Shown here: in pieces, positions 10,570 through 23,661 of the stretch
How the letters are laid out: each line of letters opens with the position of its first letter
How positions within the stretch are numbered: position 1 is the stretch's first letter
NCBI GenBank assembly: GCA_003049465.1
Contig: PYSS01000128.1
Location: 47,999-111,998 of the forward strand
Length of the DNA stretch: 64,000 nt
Origin: Magnaporthiopsis rhizophila
Taxonomy: Eukaryota; Ascomycota; Sordariomycetes; Magnaporthales; Magnaporthaceae
Direction of reading: 5' to 3'
The notes under the pieces: generated by a model
What the model saw: the letters and a program-made list of their open reading frames with translations, nothing else
Database searches by the model: none
Told to the model about the DNA's origin: nothing
Translations under genes and position numbers: made by a program

Positions 10570-12436
10570 ATGTCCTTTTCAGATGCGTATTTCTCGTCAC
10601 AGCAGGCGGACGGTGGAACAATGGCAGCAGAGGCAGAAGAAACAGGCGGCGGTGCGGCTGTGAATGCAGACACAATGGTCGACGCGACAGCACCAATCAG
10701 CCCCATATTGCCTGAGGAAAGCGCGCCTGGCCCCAGCGCCGGGGCAGGTGGCGACGACGCAGCAAACGCGGCAGTTGAGCAAACAATGCCACTGCCCTCT
10801 AGCGCGGGCGGCGGCCAAACAACACCATCAACATCAACAACAACAGCACCAGCAACAGCAGCACCAGCAGCAGCCATGCCGACGTCTGCCGCGAAAAAGA
10901 AAAAGAAGGGCACCGCCGCCACCGTCAAGGCCCCGAAGCGCGCCGCTCCCAAGAGACCAAAGAGCGCCAAGAAAGGCGCCGCCGCTTCAGGGCCCAAGGC
11001 GGGCGGCGGGAAGAAGCCCACGGTCAAGAAGGAGACCGGCGACCATGGCAGCGCCGGCGCCGGCTCCAGTGAGTCCGAGGGCGGCTCTGACGACGACTCC
11101 GAGTCGGACCACGGCCCGTATTGCCTGTGCCGTGGCCCAGACGACCACCGTTGGATGATCTCCTGCGAGGCCTGCGAGGATTGGTTCCACGGCGAGTGCG
11201 TCAACGTCACCAAGGACGTCGGCGAGACCTTGATTCAGGCCTACATCTGCCCAAACTGCACCGTCGACAACCCCGCCGACGGTCGCGCCCGCCTCGTCAC
11301 CCGCTACAAGAAGACGTGCGCCCTCGAGGGCTGCCGCCAGCCCGCCCGCATCCTCGACCCTAAGGCTCCCAAAGCAGCCGCCGCTGCCCAGCAACGGAAA
11401 GGCGGTTCCGCGACTCCCCACAGTGTCTTCTGCTCCCAGGAACACTGCAATGTCTGGTGGGAGCAGCTGGTCGGCACCCTCCCTAAGGATGAGGGTGCTG
11501 ACGGCAGGGGGCTCACCCAGTCCGAGTTCGTGTCCCTGCTCGCCAGTTCCGGAAACCGCAAACCTACGGGTGACGGTGCGCCCGGCGGTGGCTGGTTTGT
11601 CGGGCAGAAGCCGTTTGGTAGGACACTTTCTCTTCATTTTTGTCCGTTCTTCATCACCTAGGAGAACTTCATCATCTAACATGTTGCTCTACACAGACGT
11701 CTCCGCAGACTTTTGGGACACACATGATCCCAAGGACGTCCTGACCTCGGAGGAGGCCGACCTCCTCGCCTTGTCGCTAGCCGAGCGCCGCGGCCTGGCC
11801 GAGGAGGTGGTCATGTGCCGCAAGATGCTGCAGCTGATGGAAATAGCAGCCGCCCAGCGCCGCGAGGCCATCACGTCGGGGCGCCTCGAATCCGACGGCT
11901 GCGGCTATGACACCGCCCTCGACACCGTCGGCGTGCAGGCCCAGTTCACCGCCTTCCTCCGCTCGCCCGCCGGCGAGGCGGCCTTCAAAACAGGCAAGCT
12001 CGAAAGCGGCCCTTATGTCCCGCCTCCTGTAAAAGAGGTCGACGGCGGCGAGGAGGCCGCAGCAGCCGCGGCGGCCAACGCTTTGCTGGCCTCCTCGTCC
12101 ACCTCGTATCTGGGTCCCTGGGAGCACCCATCCAAGGTGGAAAAGACATACATGTGCGAGCGGCGTCGGTGCAAACCGCACACCAACTGGTACGCCATAC
12201 ACACGCGCCACGTGCACTTCCTGCTTAAGGAGCTCGCTGCAGAGGCGAAGGTCAAGCTCGACATGGAGACTCGCGTGCGCAAGAACGCGGCCGTGCGCTT
12301 CTACCGGAGACGGGTCGAGCCGAGCTCCGTCACCCGGTTCGACAGTGGCGACGACGAGGACAGCGACGATGGGGCCACGGATAAAGACAAGCTGGACAAG
12401 GACGAACGCATGGACGAGGATATGGTGGACCAGTAG
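10570..12436 (+). CDS. SPP1: PHD-finger protein, Spp1/CFP1-like subunit of COMPASS (Set1) complex
   Basis: Two exons: 10570-11617 and 11697-12436, joined through a 79-nt intron (donor GTAGGA, acceptor CAG; KPFG becomes KPFDVSADFW), giving 595 residues. Residues 1-180 are Ala/Thr/Lys-rich and basic. A PHD finger begins near residue 184 with YCLCRGPDDHRWMISC, then CEDWFHGECV and YICPNC; the full set of Cys/His zinc ligands is present. Next is a Cys-containing segment (CALEGCRQPARI, VFCSQEHCNVWW). The C-terminal half has helical, Glu-rich sequence and a YMCERRRCKPHTNW cluster like the C-terminal part of CFP1. The tail is acidic. Known role: Spp1 (Cps40) binds methylated H3K4 and promotes trimethylation by Set1 in the nucleus. 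A second in-frame ATG lies at 10621. Confidence 0.88.
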
Positions 12437-14069
12437 GACCAACCCGGGATGGTGGAGCGTAGGGAGCTGCAGATGTCAGATGATAGATAACCTGACTGGG
12501 TACTCCAAGCTGGCTGATTCTCTGGAAAAGCTTTTGGTTTTGTTCTCGGCTTTTCTAGATGTCTGGGAATTGATTCCGTAGCGGTACTGATAATTACTAC
12601 CAAGAGCATATTCACATTTATATGCTTTGATAAATAGGTCGATAGGTTCAGCGAAATGAATCGGAGCGTAATCATTTCCGTCAGCGCATATAGGCATACT
12701 GACACTGACTGGACCGTTGCGCAGATCCCAACAGGTCTGGGCGTGTCATTAATGCGGGCATCAAGACTATCTCATGCTATGAAACACATTCAACACGTTC
12801 ATCGACCTATCATAATACTATACAGCTGCCAAGCTAGTACCGGGGCAGATACATGAGTGCTAGCAAAGCCAAGAAGATACCCGAGCTCTCGGTCCTTTTC
12901 CGCGTGTGGCGTAGAAAGCGGACGGATACAACGCTGCTGCTTCAGAGGCTCGCACATTACCAGGGATCAAGGAACTTCACCAAGACGGGTCACAGGAACG
13001 CCTCAACAGCCCAGTATAATAGCACATCGTCGAGTACTCCTCAGGCTCAAGAGTACCTTAGATTTATGGTTAGGAGAGGCAATTTTTGAGTCGTGTCGTA
13101 AGAGATGCGAGCGCCTAGGTACCAGGTAGGTGGTTGAAAAGAGCCCAGGAGTAACGCATTGGACATGCGTGTGGCAGAAAGATAGAAGCATGAACGAAAG
13201 AAACAACCGCTGTCTCCTTCTATCCTGTCGCCAGCCCTCAGCCCACTGCAGCTGCCCCATTATAAACCAGAAATTTCCCAAAACGTGGCCATGCGGCCGA
13301 CGAGGAGATTATGGAATAGCGGGTGGTTTGATGCGGATATCACGGAATGAGAAAAAGAAAAGGAAAAAACCGAAGGCATGAGCCATCAAAATGACACAGA
13401 CAAGTTTTGTGCAAATCTCAACAAGTTGGGTAAGATGGAGTACTAAGAGAAGATTGACGATAGAAAAGGCCAGAAAAAAGGAAAAGAAAATCATCAGACG
13501 CCAGTCATTTGCTCCCCTTGCCCACAATCATCAACGCCACGCCCCTTTTGAGGGAAAGAAAATGCTAGGTATGCAATTTAAAAAGAATTCTCGGTTCCTC
13601 GCAAGCAAAGCCTCGCCAACTGCAGCGACTGGCGTTGAGAAAAGAGGAAACGAAAAGGACGAGGAAGGTGGTCGGTCTGCCAAGTTGGGTAGCGAATGAA
13701 GACAGACCATCAGGTCGTCCCTCCCTCTCCAGGGCCGATTTTGACCGGAACGAGGGATATATGCCGCCGATTAATTAGAAATGACCGATCTTGTTCGTCG
13801 GGATTAGAGAAAGGGAATAGGCGCCGAATATTAGCTCGTTGAAATACCGAGTCGATGTGGGCGGCTGTGATGATAAGAAACTAAGGTAAACGGATGACAG
13901 CTGGAGTGGCTCTAGAAAACCACAAGACCAAGGTAGTCGGTGATAGTCCTCAAGAATATTAGTGAAGCCGTGTCGCTGTGGAGCCATGCATGATTTGTCG
14001 AGCACGAGATACGGACTCCAAGGGCGCATCGCGCCATGTCCGGCTTGTGCCATCTCAGCCTGAGCCGAC
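12437..14069. other. Convergent intergenic region
   Basis: 1.6 kb between the SPP1 stop and the stop of the minus-strand coiled-coil gene. It is A-rich in places (13350-13700) and contains only short ORFs without recognisable motifs. I see no RNA gene or repeat of note. Confidence 0.6.
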
Positions 14070-16456
14070 TCATGGCCGGCTCACTTGACTGATACTTGCT
14101 GACGTCCGGCTGCGCTCATCCTCCTCTATGACGCTCAGGCGAGTTGGATGGCGATGACGAGGGACAGTCTCCCATCCGGGTGCCGCATAGCTCTGATTGC
14201 CGTTGTCCGGGCTCAGGGGATTCTGCTGAGCCGGAACGCCAGCCGGGGCATCAGCCCACTGCTGTGGCTGCTGTTGCTGTTGGGTTTGCTGCTGCGCGGC
14301 CTGCTGCTCGGGCGGGTAGGCCGGCGTTGTGGCCAAAGGGACGTTGCCGATGTGCGAGACAGGTGGCTCGTAGTCCTCTGCGGCTGCGTCAGATTCGCCC
14401 GCCGGAGAGCCAATGCGGAAGGGGATCTTGTTGCCCATCGAGTCGCGGATGAAGTTGCCTTGGGCGTCGATCGCGTACTCACCTTCGCTGAAGCCGCCCT
14501 CGGAGCCGCCGGCGCCGTAGCTCGGCTGCTCGTGGACTGCCGGAGCCGGCCGCTGGTAGTAATCGCTGCCACCGTTGGTTGCTGGAACGGCACCCGCAGA
14601 AGATGCTTGTCTGCTGGGGGTCTCGCCGTAGCCGGCGCCCGTGTAGTCTGGCTGTTGTTGCTGAGGTTGGTCCCGAGTGCTCGTGTGGCGGTTCGGCATG
14701 CCGTGAATCATGGAAACGACATTGATTCCAGCAATGTGTGCGGGCTGGCCTGCATGGAGAGCGTTTATCGTCTCCTGCTCGTGCTCTTGCCGACGACCGA
14801 GTTCCTCCCACGCACGGCGAGCCTCCTCCTTGGAGATGAGCAGCTCCTTGCGCATATCGGCTAGTTGCCGCTGCGTCTTGGAGTTAGCGCGTTCATGTTC
14901 GACGGCGTCACGGATGGCGTCAGTGCGACCCCTCCGCTCCTCGTCAAGTTGTGCAGCCAACATTGCGTTGATCTCCTGGTTCCGCTCCAGCTCCGCGCGG
15001 GTGTCAAAGAACCAGCGCTGGAACTTGCGTTCTGAGCTGGCGCGCAGCCGCTGCAGCTCCACGACGGCGTGGAAAAGGTTGGCGCCCGCGGCAGACAGGT
15101 CTGTCACCTGTCGTGACAGTTGCTGTGACAGCGGATCACGGTCGATTTCCTCAGAATGTTGTTGTAGTCGCCGAATCCAGAAGCTTGTGAGACCCTCCCA
15201 GTGCGCCGACAGTGCCTCCCAGCGCTCAAAGGCATGCGGAAATGAGTTTCTGGGTCGTCCTGCGCCTCCCGAGGAAGTCTCTCCAACCGGAATGCCCTGT
15301 CCTCCCTCGGCTCCGGACGGCCCGCTCGTCGGACCGCCTGTTGGTGGAGGACCGGAGAAGCTTGGGCCAGCAGCCTGTGTCGTCCTCGGGGCCCTCGACT
15401 GTGAAGCCTGAGCGGGCTGCGAGGATCCCTGCGCGTGATGCGCCTGGGCCTGGGCCTGGGCTTGCGCTTCAGCCGCTCTTCGTTGTCGCCGCTGGACGGC
15501 CGGATCCAGGGTCTGTGTGGGTATATCAGCAGCGCCAGCAGCAGAGTGGGCGGTGGCCCTGCGCTCTCGCTCGCGTTCTTTTAGAAGCTCCTGTTCCCTC
15601 TCCTCCCGCTCACGCTCCATCTCCAGTCTCTCAACCTGCTCCCTCTCCGCCCTCTGGCGCGCCTCGCGCTCCATGCGATCCCTCATAATCATGCGCGGTC
15701 CCCTAATACCGGCAGGCGATCCTGTGGGCGCTGGCGGCGCAGCGGTGGGACGGGATGATTGGGAGGGCTGCCCATTGGACACAGGCGGAGCGCCGGCGCT
15801 GGCGCCGCCTCCTCCTCCTCGCATAAGCTCCGCCATCGACGCGCTTTCCTCGTCCAGATCTGGGGTAAAGGGATTCGGCTGTCGCAGGGCTTCCTCGAGC
15901 GTCCAGAGGATAGCACTATGAGTGTGTTTGGAGATGCGGACAGCCGGGTGTGCGGCGGGCTCCGGGCGCGTGGAATACGAGGGGAAGCGGTGGCGAGGAA
16001 ATTGTGTTGGAACTGTAGACTCCGCGTCGAGGTCGTCGCTTAGATCCTGCGAGAGCTGTCGTCTAAGCTGGCGCGGACGGGCGGGAGGCGCGAGTTCCTT
16101 GCCTTTCCCCTTGGCGACGGCGGCGGGAGGGCTGCCGGCTGTGGCGACGAGCGCAACAGGGCTGATTCCTACAGACACTGCCTCGAGGTGGACCCGGCGG
16201 GGAGACCGCTGGCTAGGCCTAGGGCCTGGGGTGGCCTCGAACTTCGGAGTGCGCCGAAGTCCTCGGTGGCCCGAAGACGGGGTAGATCTTGGGTCTCGCT
16301 CTTGCAGGAGTGGGGTGGGTGTGCGAGGAAGTGTGTGCTGCTGCTGCTGGCGCTGCTGTTCTGGGGTGGGGTGTTGGTCGTAAGGGTCGTGACGGTCGTG
16401 GCGTTGCTGTGCCGGCTCGGTCAGGTTGCGGGAGGCCACGTCCTCAACACGCAGAG
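14070..16456 (-). CDS. Uncharacterised coiled-coil, low-complexity protein (5' end unresolved)
   Basis: A long minus-strand frame of nearly 800 codons, supported by its length and by a composition unlike its shadow frames. Its 5' part has no ATG: a TGA stops the frame just beyond the TTG at 16470-16472, and a good acceptor (CCATTCCAG) precedes 16456. A small upstream exon is therefore likely; a GTGAGT donor lies near 16661, but I could not join it in frame to an ATG. Visible parts: Gln/Pro/Arg-rich N-terminus; a probable conserved helix (SAILWTLEEALRQPNPFTPD); a Glu/Arg-rich charged helix with REREEREQE-type sequence; a segment starting FERWEALSAHWEGLTSFWI; then a coiled coil of about 120 residues (ELERNQEINAMLAAQLDEE onward). 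The C-terminus is Gln-rich and ends in an acidic Ser/Arg tail. I do not recognise a domain with known function. A cytoskeletal or scaffold role is possible but unsupported. Confidence 0.7.
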
Positions 16457-19400
16457 CTGGAATGGTCGACAAGTTGAAGCGTCACCACCAGGGTGGCGAC
16501 GAGAAGCGGGTAGGATACTTTTTTTTTTTTTAAGCAGGTGGTCAGTTGGGCGCTGTATGCCAAAGCAGCCGAGGCGTGGGTGACATTTGGGTAAGAAAGG
16601 GTGGGCAGCAGGGAAAGTGTGAGGCGGGTGGATGGGGGTGGATCAAATTGGGTAACTCACATGGCTGGCAACGAGGTTATGAAGGGAGGATTGAGAGCAA
16701 GAAAAGTCAAGGTGGGTGGTGAAAGATATGATGGTGGTGCCGAGTCGCGAGCTTGGCTTGGTTTTGAGTGGATATAGGTGCGCAGGGAAATGGAGTGGTT
16801 GGCACACGCGCAGAAATGGGGAGGCTGGGAGGGACAATTGGCAGGGCTCCGCTCCGCAAGCAAAGACGCGCCCAAGGTCGACAGCTGAAAAGCGCCCAGG
16901 CTCATAGAAATTCGACCGCGTCAAAGGTCATCGGGCTGGCCCGTGTTTTACTAGTCGAGACAGGGCGGTCCAAATCGTGCCCGCACCAATTGAGGCGGGT
17001 AGACTGGGATGGAGCAAGTCGGGCGCACCGCTTGACAGGCGCACACCACCTCGATCAGCACAAGGCAGCAAGTCGCCTCGAATGCGCGGAACAAAAGCTG
17101 GCAATCGGCTCGCCTGGCTACGGCGACCATGCTGGCGTGTCAATTGGCGTTTCGTGGGGTTGTGTGGGAGGTTGTCGGTGCTTGAAGTTGGTCGTCGGGC
17201 GCGCCGCCGCCTCGAGGTTTGGCTGGGAGGCAGAGCAGGCCGGCGGCAGTCGCGCGCAGTGACAGCGCGTTTGGGACTGCGCTGGCAGCAGGGGGAGAAG
17301 AAGGAAGAAATGGCGTGGAGAATGCGACAGCGCACCCAACAAAACGGGCAGGCACGGCCCCCGGCCAATTTCAGGACAAGGCTCGTCGCTCCGCCTCTCT
17401 GTATATGAGGTAATTACATGGCCAGACAGACACAACAAGAGCAAGGAAAAGCGTCGATGGACAGTGTACCCAGCCAGCAAATACATACATACATATTGCC
17501 TACTTACTGCAGGGCAAAATAGAAAAAAACATACGGGGAAGCATGATGACGGGATCATTTATCTCAAGGTACCCAGATCAAGCAGGGAAGCCCCAAAGGG
17601 TCACTTGTCCTTGGGCAGCCTGTATGCACATACGTACCTCCGAGACATGGGTGTCTCCCCTCCTTGGGCAACTTGGGCTTTGCTACCTAGACGGCCACGT
17701 TTGCTGACCTCTCCCTCGAGAGACTCAATCTGGTTCAACCTTTTTGAGTCCGTGATTCTTGATTTGTTGATATGCAAAGCTGACCTTGGCCCAACAAGCA
17801 TCATCGCTGGACGCACACGCATGTTAGGTTGGGCCGGGCAGGTCCGCCCGTTTGGGCGCTCGTCCGAAGAAACAAAACGGCGGTCTCGCATGCGTCAAGG
17901 GCCACCAGGTACAAGAACAGTCCGTGTGGCAATCCTCTTCGCTCCGAACCAGCCTCAGAGACGTCGCTCTGCGCCCCATTGTTTAACGCTTGTATGGACC
18001 GCATACATACGGGGTGCATCGTGGACTCCATTCAGTGCCAGGGACGGCATGCCGATTTGCCACTTTTACAGCAAAACGCGTCACGTCATTACATGTACGT
18101 CCACCACCAGTGGGCGAGCATGTCGCTCTTTGGTTGGGTGACCTCGAGCGCACTCACCATGTGGGGGAGATGTGGGTGATAGGACTCGGTCCTCGAGGGA
18201 TGCGCAACCGGGCAGAACAAACGGCGACGCAGACATTGATGCGTTGGCAGTCGTGGCATTGCATATCCACGCAGTCGGGACGCCCCACCCACACCTACAT
18301 GCTTGCAACCATAATTTCGCCAGCACACCGAGTTCTGCCCGCCAGGGTTACTCACGCAATTGCCATCGCCCGACGCATGTGAGCGTCCCGGTCTGTTGCT
18401 CTCGACGGCGACGAACCCTCATAATGCATCGACATATCATCAGGTAGCCGAACGGAACAAGGCGAAAGGTACAATCTAGGGCTGAAAATCTCCGGCGATG
18501 CACGCTCGGATCTCGCGCGAGCTCAACAAAAATGGGGTTGAGAGGCTCGTTCCGCGCCTTCTCTTGTCCAATCAGAAGCTCGGACGAGCTGGTTCCCCAG
18601 ATTAGACTTGTTGGTGGTGTTAGATCCGGCTTGACAGCCGTGGATCGAGCCCCGCATGGGCAACCCTTAAGAGCTAGGTGGCCCTGACGTCACACGGTCG
18701 TGGAGGAGAGCTTGATAGCTCCCTTTGCTGTAGGTAAAGCTTGCTGCCCAGAAATCCAGGCGCATGTAGACGCTCCATTCACTACAGGTTCATGGTGTGC
18801 CGCGCGGTTAAGAGCTTCAACGCTAAATAATCTCCTGCAAGTGGCCATTGGGCACAAACAAGATATCGCCAAAGCTGTTCGCCGCCCATGTCCCGCTTTA
18901 AAACATAATGAGTCGCAACGTGTGCGGGCCGTCTATTATAATGAACGAAGTGGTGACGCAGCCCGTCCTTCATTTTCATTTACCTTAGCCTGGAGTGAGC
19001 GACGGGTTGAACGGGAGAGCATATATCTATCTATCTCCCCAGATACAGCCGTACTTTTGAGACCGGGCTCCACCACATCTTCTCATCAACCACGCAACAT
19101 CCGTTTCGACCCACACTCCCGGCCTGGGAGGTCTGTCTAGGCCCGGATATATATGGTGAAGACAAGACAGACGGCTTCTAGCAGCTCGGGCGCATTAAGA
19201 CGCCGCGGGAGCAGACACATGACGCCCAGCTCTCCATGTCAAAATGTGACGGAGACGAGAATGGTAAGCGCACGGCAGGGCCACGGTAAAAATCAGCGGC
19301 AATCGACCCGGAATAGTAGAAAATAAAAATACAAAAAGCTCACTCGACTGCCTTTCGAGGGGGAATCGAGGTACGAAAACCCCACTTTTTGGGGGTTTTA

Positions 19401-22400
19401 CTTCGGTAGCTCTAAAGTCGCCGTCAACGGACGGATTCGAATCAGCGAGCTTGGGGTTTTCTTGGCCCTCACCCGTGGAAGAAGGTTGTGGCATTTAATA
19501 CCACGGTTGTACCCATTCAACCACCCGGTCTGCTGCTGTGAGCTGTTGAAAAAAAACGCTGCCGCCCGCGCATATAAGCCCGTGAGTGCTTGTTGGAATG
19601 CGATCCAGCGTATCGCGGCGCGGCGCACTCGGCGCGACCGAGGATGTAGAATAAATGGAGGAGGCAACCGTTTGGGTGTTCTGGTCTGTTTTCTTGGCCT
19701 GTGGTAGGTGGACTGGGCCTTGGCTCCTCGTCAGGCGTTATTTAGCACCGCTACCTGGATGGACCTTGGCATATACAGTCTCCTACCTTTCATCTGTCAC
19801 ATAGCTGGCCGACCACATGATGCGATCCCGGAACCCAGCGGACGTTAGACATAGGGTAGGCAGCTCTTCGTCCCGTGACGGCGGCGTGTCACCACGGTTA
19901 TTTTATTGCCATGTTACACCCGGTGTGCGCGTGCGATCGTTGTCAGGAAGTGTCCCGAAAGGTCGCGACATCCTCCGGAGCCCCGGATTTCACGGATCCA
20001 GGAGGGGGAGATCGGAAGAACAGCCCTCTATAATCGGCTTCCTGTATACCCATATACCTGTTCCTCTGCTACCCATTAGGCAGACAGATCCCTCACTGCT
20101 CATCCACAGTATAACGACATTTCCCAGGTCGTTCATGATCGTTGCTTATCGCCGCTATAAATCTTCGTGCTTACACAGTATTAACTGCTGCCGGCATTGT
20201 TGTTGTTGTCCATGATAACGGAATTAAATGTGTTCCGGCAGATGCAGTCATGGTCCGACTTCAAAGACAGCTAAGAATGAGCCTTGTAGACTCGTGCTTT
20301 CTAGACTTTTCGAAGGGCTTGACAAACACCCCTCATCAGTTGCAATGGAACGGGATCCGAGACGCGATCTCCTGTAGGCCAACCCGCCATGGCCAAGGGG
20401 GAAGTCTAGATTATTTCTGATGGGATTCTGATCCCGATCTGGCAGTGGAGCTGTTTGCCCATGGCATACCCGCTTCACGGGAAGGGTCTTGTGCGATTGA
20501 GGCCATATTTATGGGAAGGCCTGCGGGCTCGATTCCCCTGGTACTGACTGGCGCGGATATACACACCAATACCAGCATCCCGTCAAGAATCTGTCACCGA
20601 CGTATTTCCCTTGGGCTCACGTCCGGAATCATATCCCCTTTTTTCCCATTCTCCTGGTCCTTTCCTTTGTGATTTCTCCCTTGACCTTTTTTTTTCTTCC
20701 GGCTTTCTCTCGCCACAACCAAACATTGATTGAATATTAGACAAACGCACGCTCGTTTGCCCACGAAAGTTCCGAGCAGACAAACTCTGACCGGCGACCT
20801 TCCCATTCAGGACTGGCATGGAAGGGCCGGAAGAGGCGTTGGAGAAGAAGCAAGAATAGGTCCGAGGTGCCCGTTTGAACGACGCCCCCCTGTGGTCGGA
20901 TCGTTGGCGGCTTCGCAGGCCGAGCCAGCCGGAGGGGAAAATAATCGATGTGACCAGGGGAGGTTGCTTTTCACTTTTGGTTTTTCTCGTTTATGCAGCT
21001 GTCTCCACTGGAGCACATTGCTTGCCCTGATACAACGTGCTCCGGTCACAATCCTGCATCAAGCGACGCACGTCGATGGGACTCGCCTTTTTTTTTTTTC
21101 TTCGTGACAACGCGCTTGATTTGATGGGCTTCTGCTGACAGCAAGCCAAACAAGGTGGGCCAAAAGCCCCCAGCACAAATCAAACAACCCGCGCTGCGCA
21201 GTCTCCAGTGCGGTGTGATATGTCGAGCCTGGCATGCTGCCGATCAGGGGTCACGAAGTTTGGTTGGCTACCTTCCCTATGCAGGTACGAAGTGTGCGTG
21301 GCTAGGTGCCTATCCAAGGTACCACACATGCAGACAGGGGGATTGGGCATAACCTACTTACATTGTTTGCCCGTTTGTCTGCTTGGTACGTGTGATCCTT
21401 GACCTTGGAACCACCAAGAAAAAACAAAATAGGGGGAAGAAGACGGTGAGTAGCCCCAGCGGGGGAGGCAGGGCGTGCTGGGGGCCTTGCACCACTCCCT
21501 GGCAGGCCAGCCTGCCATCCAATCCGTCGGATTTTTTGATGTTTGTCAAACCGCTTGCCATTCCGTCCCAGAAAAAGGGCTGGAGTCCCCGCCATGGCTT
21601 GCCGGATCCAGACGCGACGGCGCAAGGTGCAGGTGTGGTTGCAAGCCGCCCCACTGATCGCCCTTTCGGACCCACCAGCTATTTCCGGATGGTAGGCTTA
21701 TGCTGGGTCCGGTGGGCAAGCAGGCCGATCAATTGGCGGGCGGCGGTCGGTAACTCTCCGGTGGCGGGTGGCTGGCCCATCGAAGCCTTTTTTTTTTCTT
21801 TCTTTTTTTTCTTCTTTCCTTGCCTTGGGCTGCGGTCCTTCGTCTGTCGCTGCCACGACGGGTCGCCGCCGCCGCAAACTGGCTCACCTGGCCGCAAACT
21901 CATGCTTGGTGGTCCACCTCCCAAACGCTCTAGCGATGCAGCCGTCGAGGGGCGCGCTGCAAACGACGTTTGTCTGCAAGACCCCGACGGGGACCGTTTC
22001 CTCTCCCTCTGGGCGCCTTGACTTGCCCCGACTGCTCCTCCTTGCGCCACCAGCCCTCATCGTCGAGTTTTCCTGCCACCAGTACGGACGGGCGCTTGAC
22101 TCGCAAAACTGGCGAAGGAAGGAAACCGGGCTGGTCCAAGAGCGCTTGCACCAGGCAAGGAAAACAAAACAAAAACAAAAACAAAAAAAATGACCGTGCA
22201 GGCAGTCAGGTGTTGCTGCCAGTGCCGACACCATTCCTTCAGGGGTCCTTATCCCGGTCCCATCCCTTCCCCTGCAGCCAAGCTCTGCGCGCGGGCTTAC
22301 TAGGCGGTTGATATGTGATAACAAGGACCACGGTCAGATCCGATCTCTTCTTCCCTTTGGAAGCGACAAGTTGGGCTTTGGCCGCTGGGGCACGCTCGTC

Positions 22401-23661
22401 CCCCTTCATCGAGGCATGGAAAACACAAGTCGGACGGACCAAGCGACCCGTCCGGGAATGCCGGTGGATTCCTTTGGGCCTTCATCCTCAGTCCAGACGT
22501 CCATTCCAAGCCACCCCGTTTATCAAACCACGGAACCTAAACAAAACAAGACAAAACAAAACAAACAAATTATTTCCCCCACAGCCGAATCGCACATCGC
22601 GACGACGTGACATCCTCGGCTCCAGTGTGGGGGAAGACCTGGCCATGTCGGGCTTCCCAGAGCTCTGGGTGGCTGAGAAGCAAAGGGAATGGCGAAAAAG
22701 GGGTAGGCAAAAAAAAAAGGGCTGCAGGGCAAGGCTTGCGCAATGGCACATCTCTCTGACTGCCCGTCTATCACTCTGCCCTGTCTGTCAGTTTGATCCG
22801 CGTGCGTGCGTGCTTGCTGCCAGTGTCGGCGACGCCGTCAATCTTTTGTCGTCGACCGCCAGCGCGGGACGTGCTCTTCGAGGTACTTATCATCTGAGTT
22901 TCTTGCCTTCCTTTTTTTTTCTCCTCCTGCATGCAGGGAGCTCCATGCCAGCGCCTCCATTGCTTTTCCTCGGGTATTTTGCTTCTTTCTTTAGGTGGCC
23001 CATGCTTTTTGTTTTTCTATGATTTTTTCTTCCGACCTCGTTGCATCCGCTTTTCGCCCCATCTAGGCCAGACCGCCGCGTCCGGCAGGTTGGATGTGAC
23101 GTGTTGTCTGTCCCTTCATCCCTCCAAACCTCGCTTGCTCCCCACGCTCTATCCTACGCCCGCACCTAGCCTAGCTAGCACGCACGCAAACAACAAGCCC
23201 CAACGCCTCCTCCCTTTTTGTCTGCCCCCGGGTGATCCTGCCCTGCATTCCGTACCCAGCATCATTGCCGATGGGGCCGTGGCTTGCACACTGTCAGAGA
23301 GACACAGGTGGAGCGGGTGGCCTCGTCCGAGCACAAGGTTTTGCGTGGCATTCCTCATCGCCGGCCCATACATAACACAGCTACATACCTACCTCACATA
23401 CACGCTCTCTCTTCTCCCGTCTTCGTTCGCAACCGCCCTCTTGTTGTTGGCTTGGCACCAAGTCCGTCTGCATCCTATATCTCCCTTGGGGTCTGCCCTT
23501 CCGCATCCGATCCATCGACGTGCATTCTTCCTCTTATGATATAAGTCCGCACTCCCTCCGCCACCTCGGTCTGGGACAGCGAGGTGGACCGCCCAATATT
23601 TGCGACCTACATGCTTCACGCCTGATACTATCTCGGAATTTATCGATTCAACCCTGGGACC
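16457..23661. other. Long gene-free intergenic region (~7.2 kb)
   Basis: Lies between two divergent genes of unknown function. Both strands contain many ORFs of 60-235 codons, but none shows a domain, codon texture or splice pattern that I can support. The DNA is not AT-rich and shows no transposon remains. It holds short simple tracts: T runs at about 16519 and 21790, A-rich runs near 22165-22190 and 22545-22570, and a CATA repeat near 17485. It probably contains long 5' UTRs and regulatory DNA of the flanking genes. Confidence 0.6.

Noticed and set aside
18590..18655. tRNA-like stretch ending near GATCGAGCCCC
   Set aside because: Stems do not pair well enough; at most an old remnant.
19424..19450. 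B-box-like GATTCGAATCC on the minus strand
   Set aside because: The flanking bases do not form a T-stem, and no matching acceptor or A-box was found.
20440..20550. tRNA-like stretch with GGCTCGATTCCCC
   Set aside because: Only part of the acceptor and T-stem pairs, and the anticodon arm is not canonical.
22315..23022. 235-codon + strand ORF in the 7.2-kb spacer
   Set aside because: No recognisable domain; it contains A/T tracts typical of spacer DNA.
16457..23661. Transposon or mutated repeat remains in the long spacers
   Set aside because: No reverse transcriptase, transposase or terminal repeats seen, and the DNA is not AT-rich; this does not exclude short non-autonomous elements.
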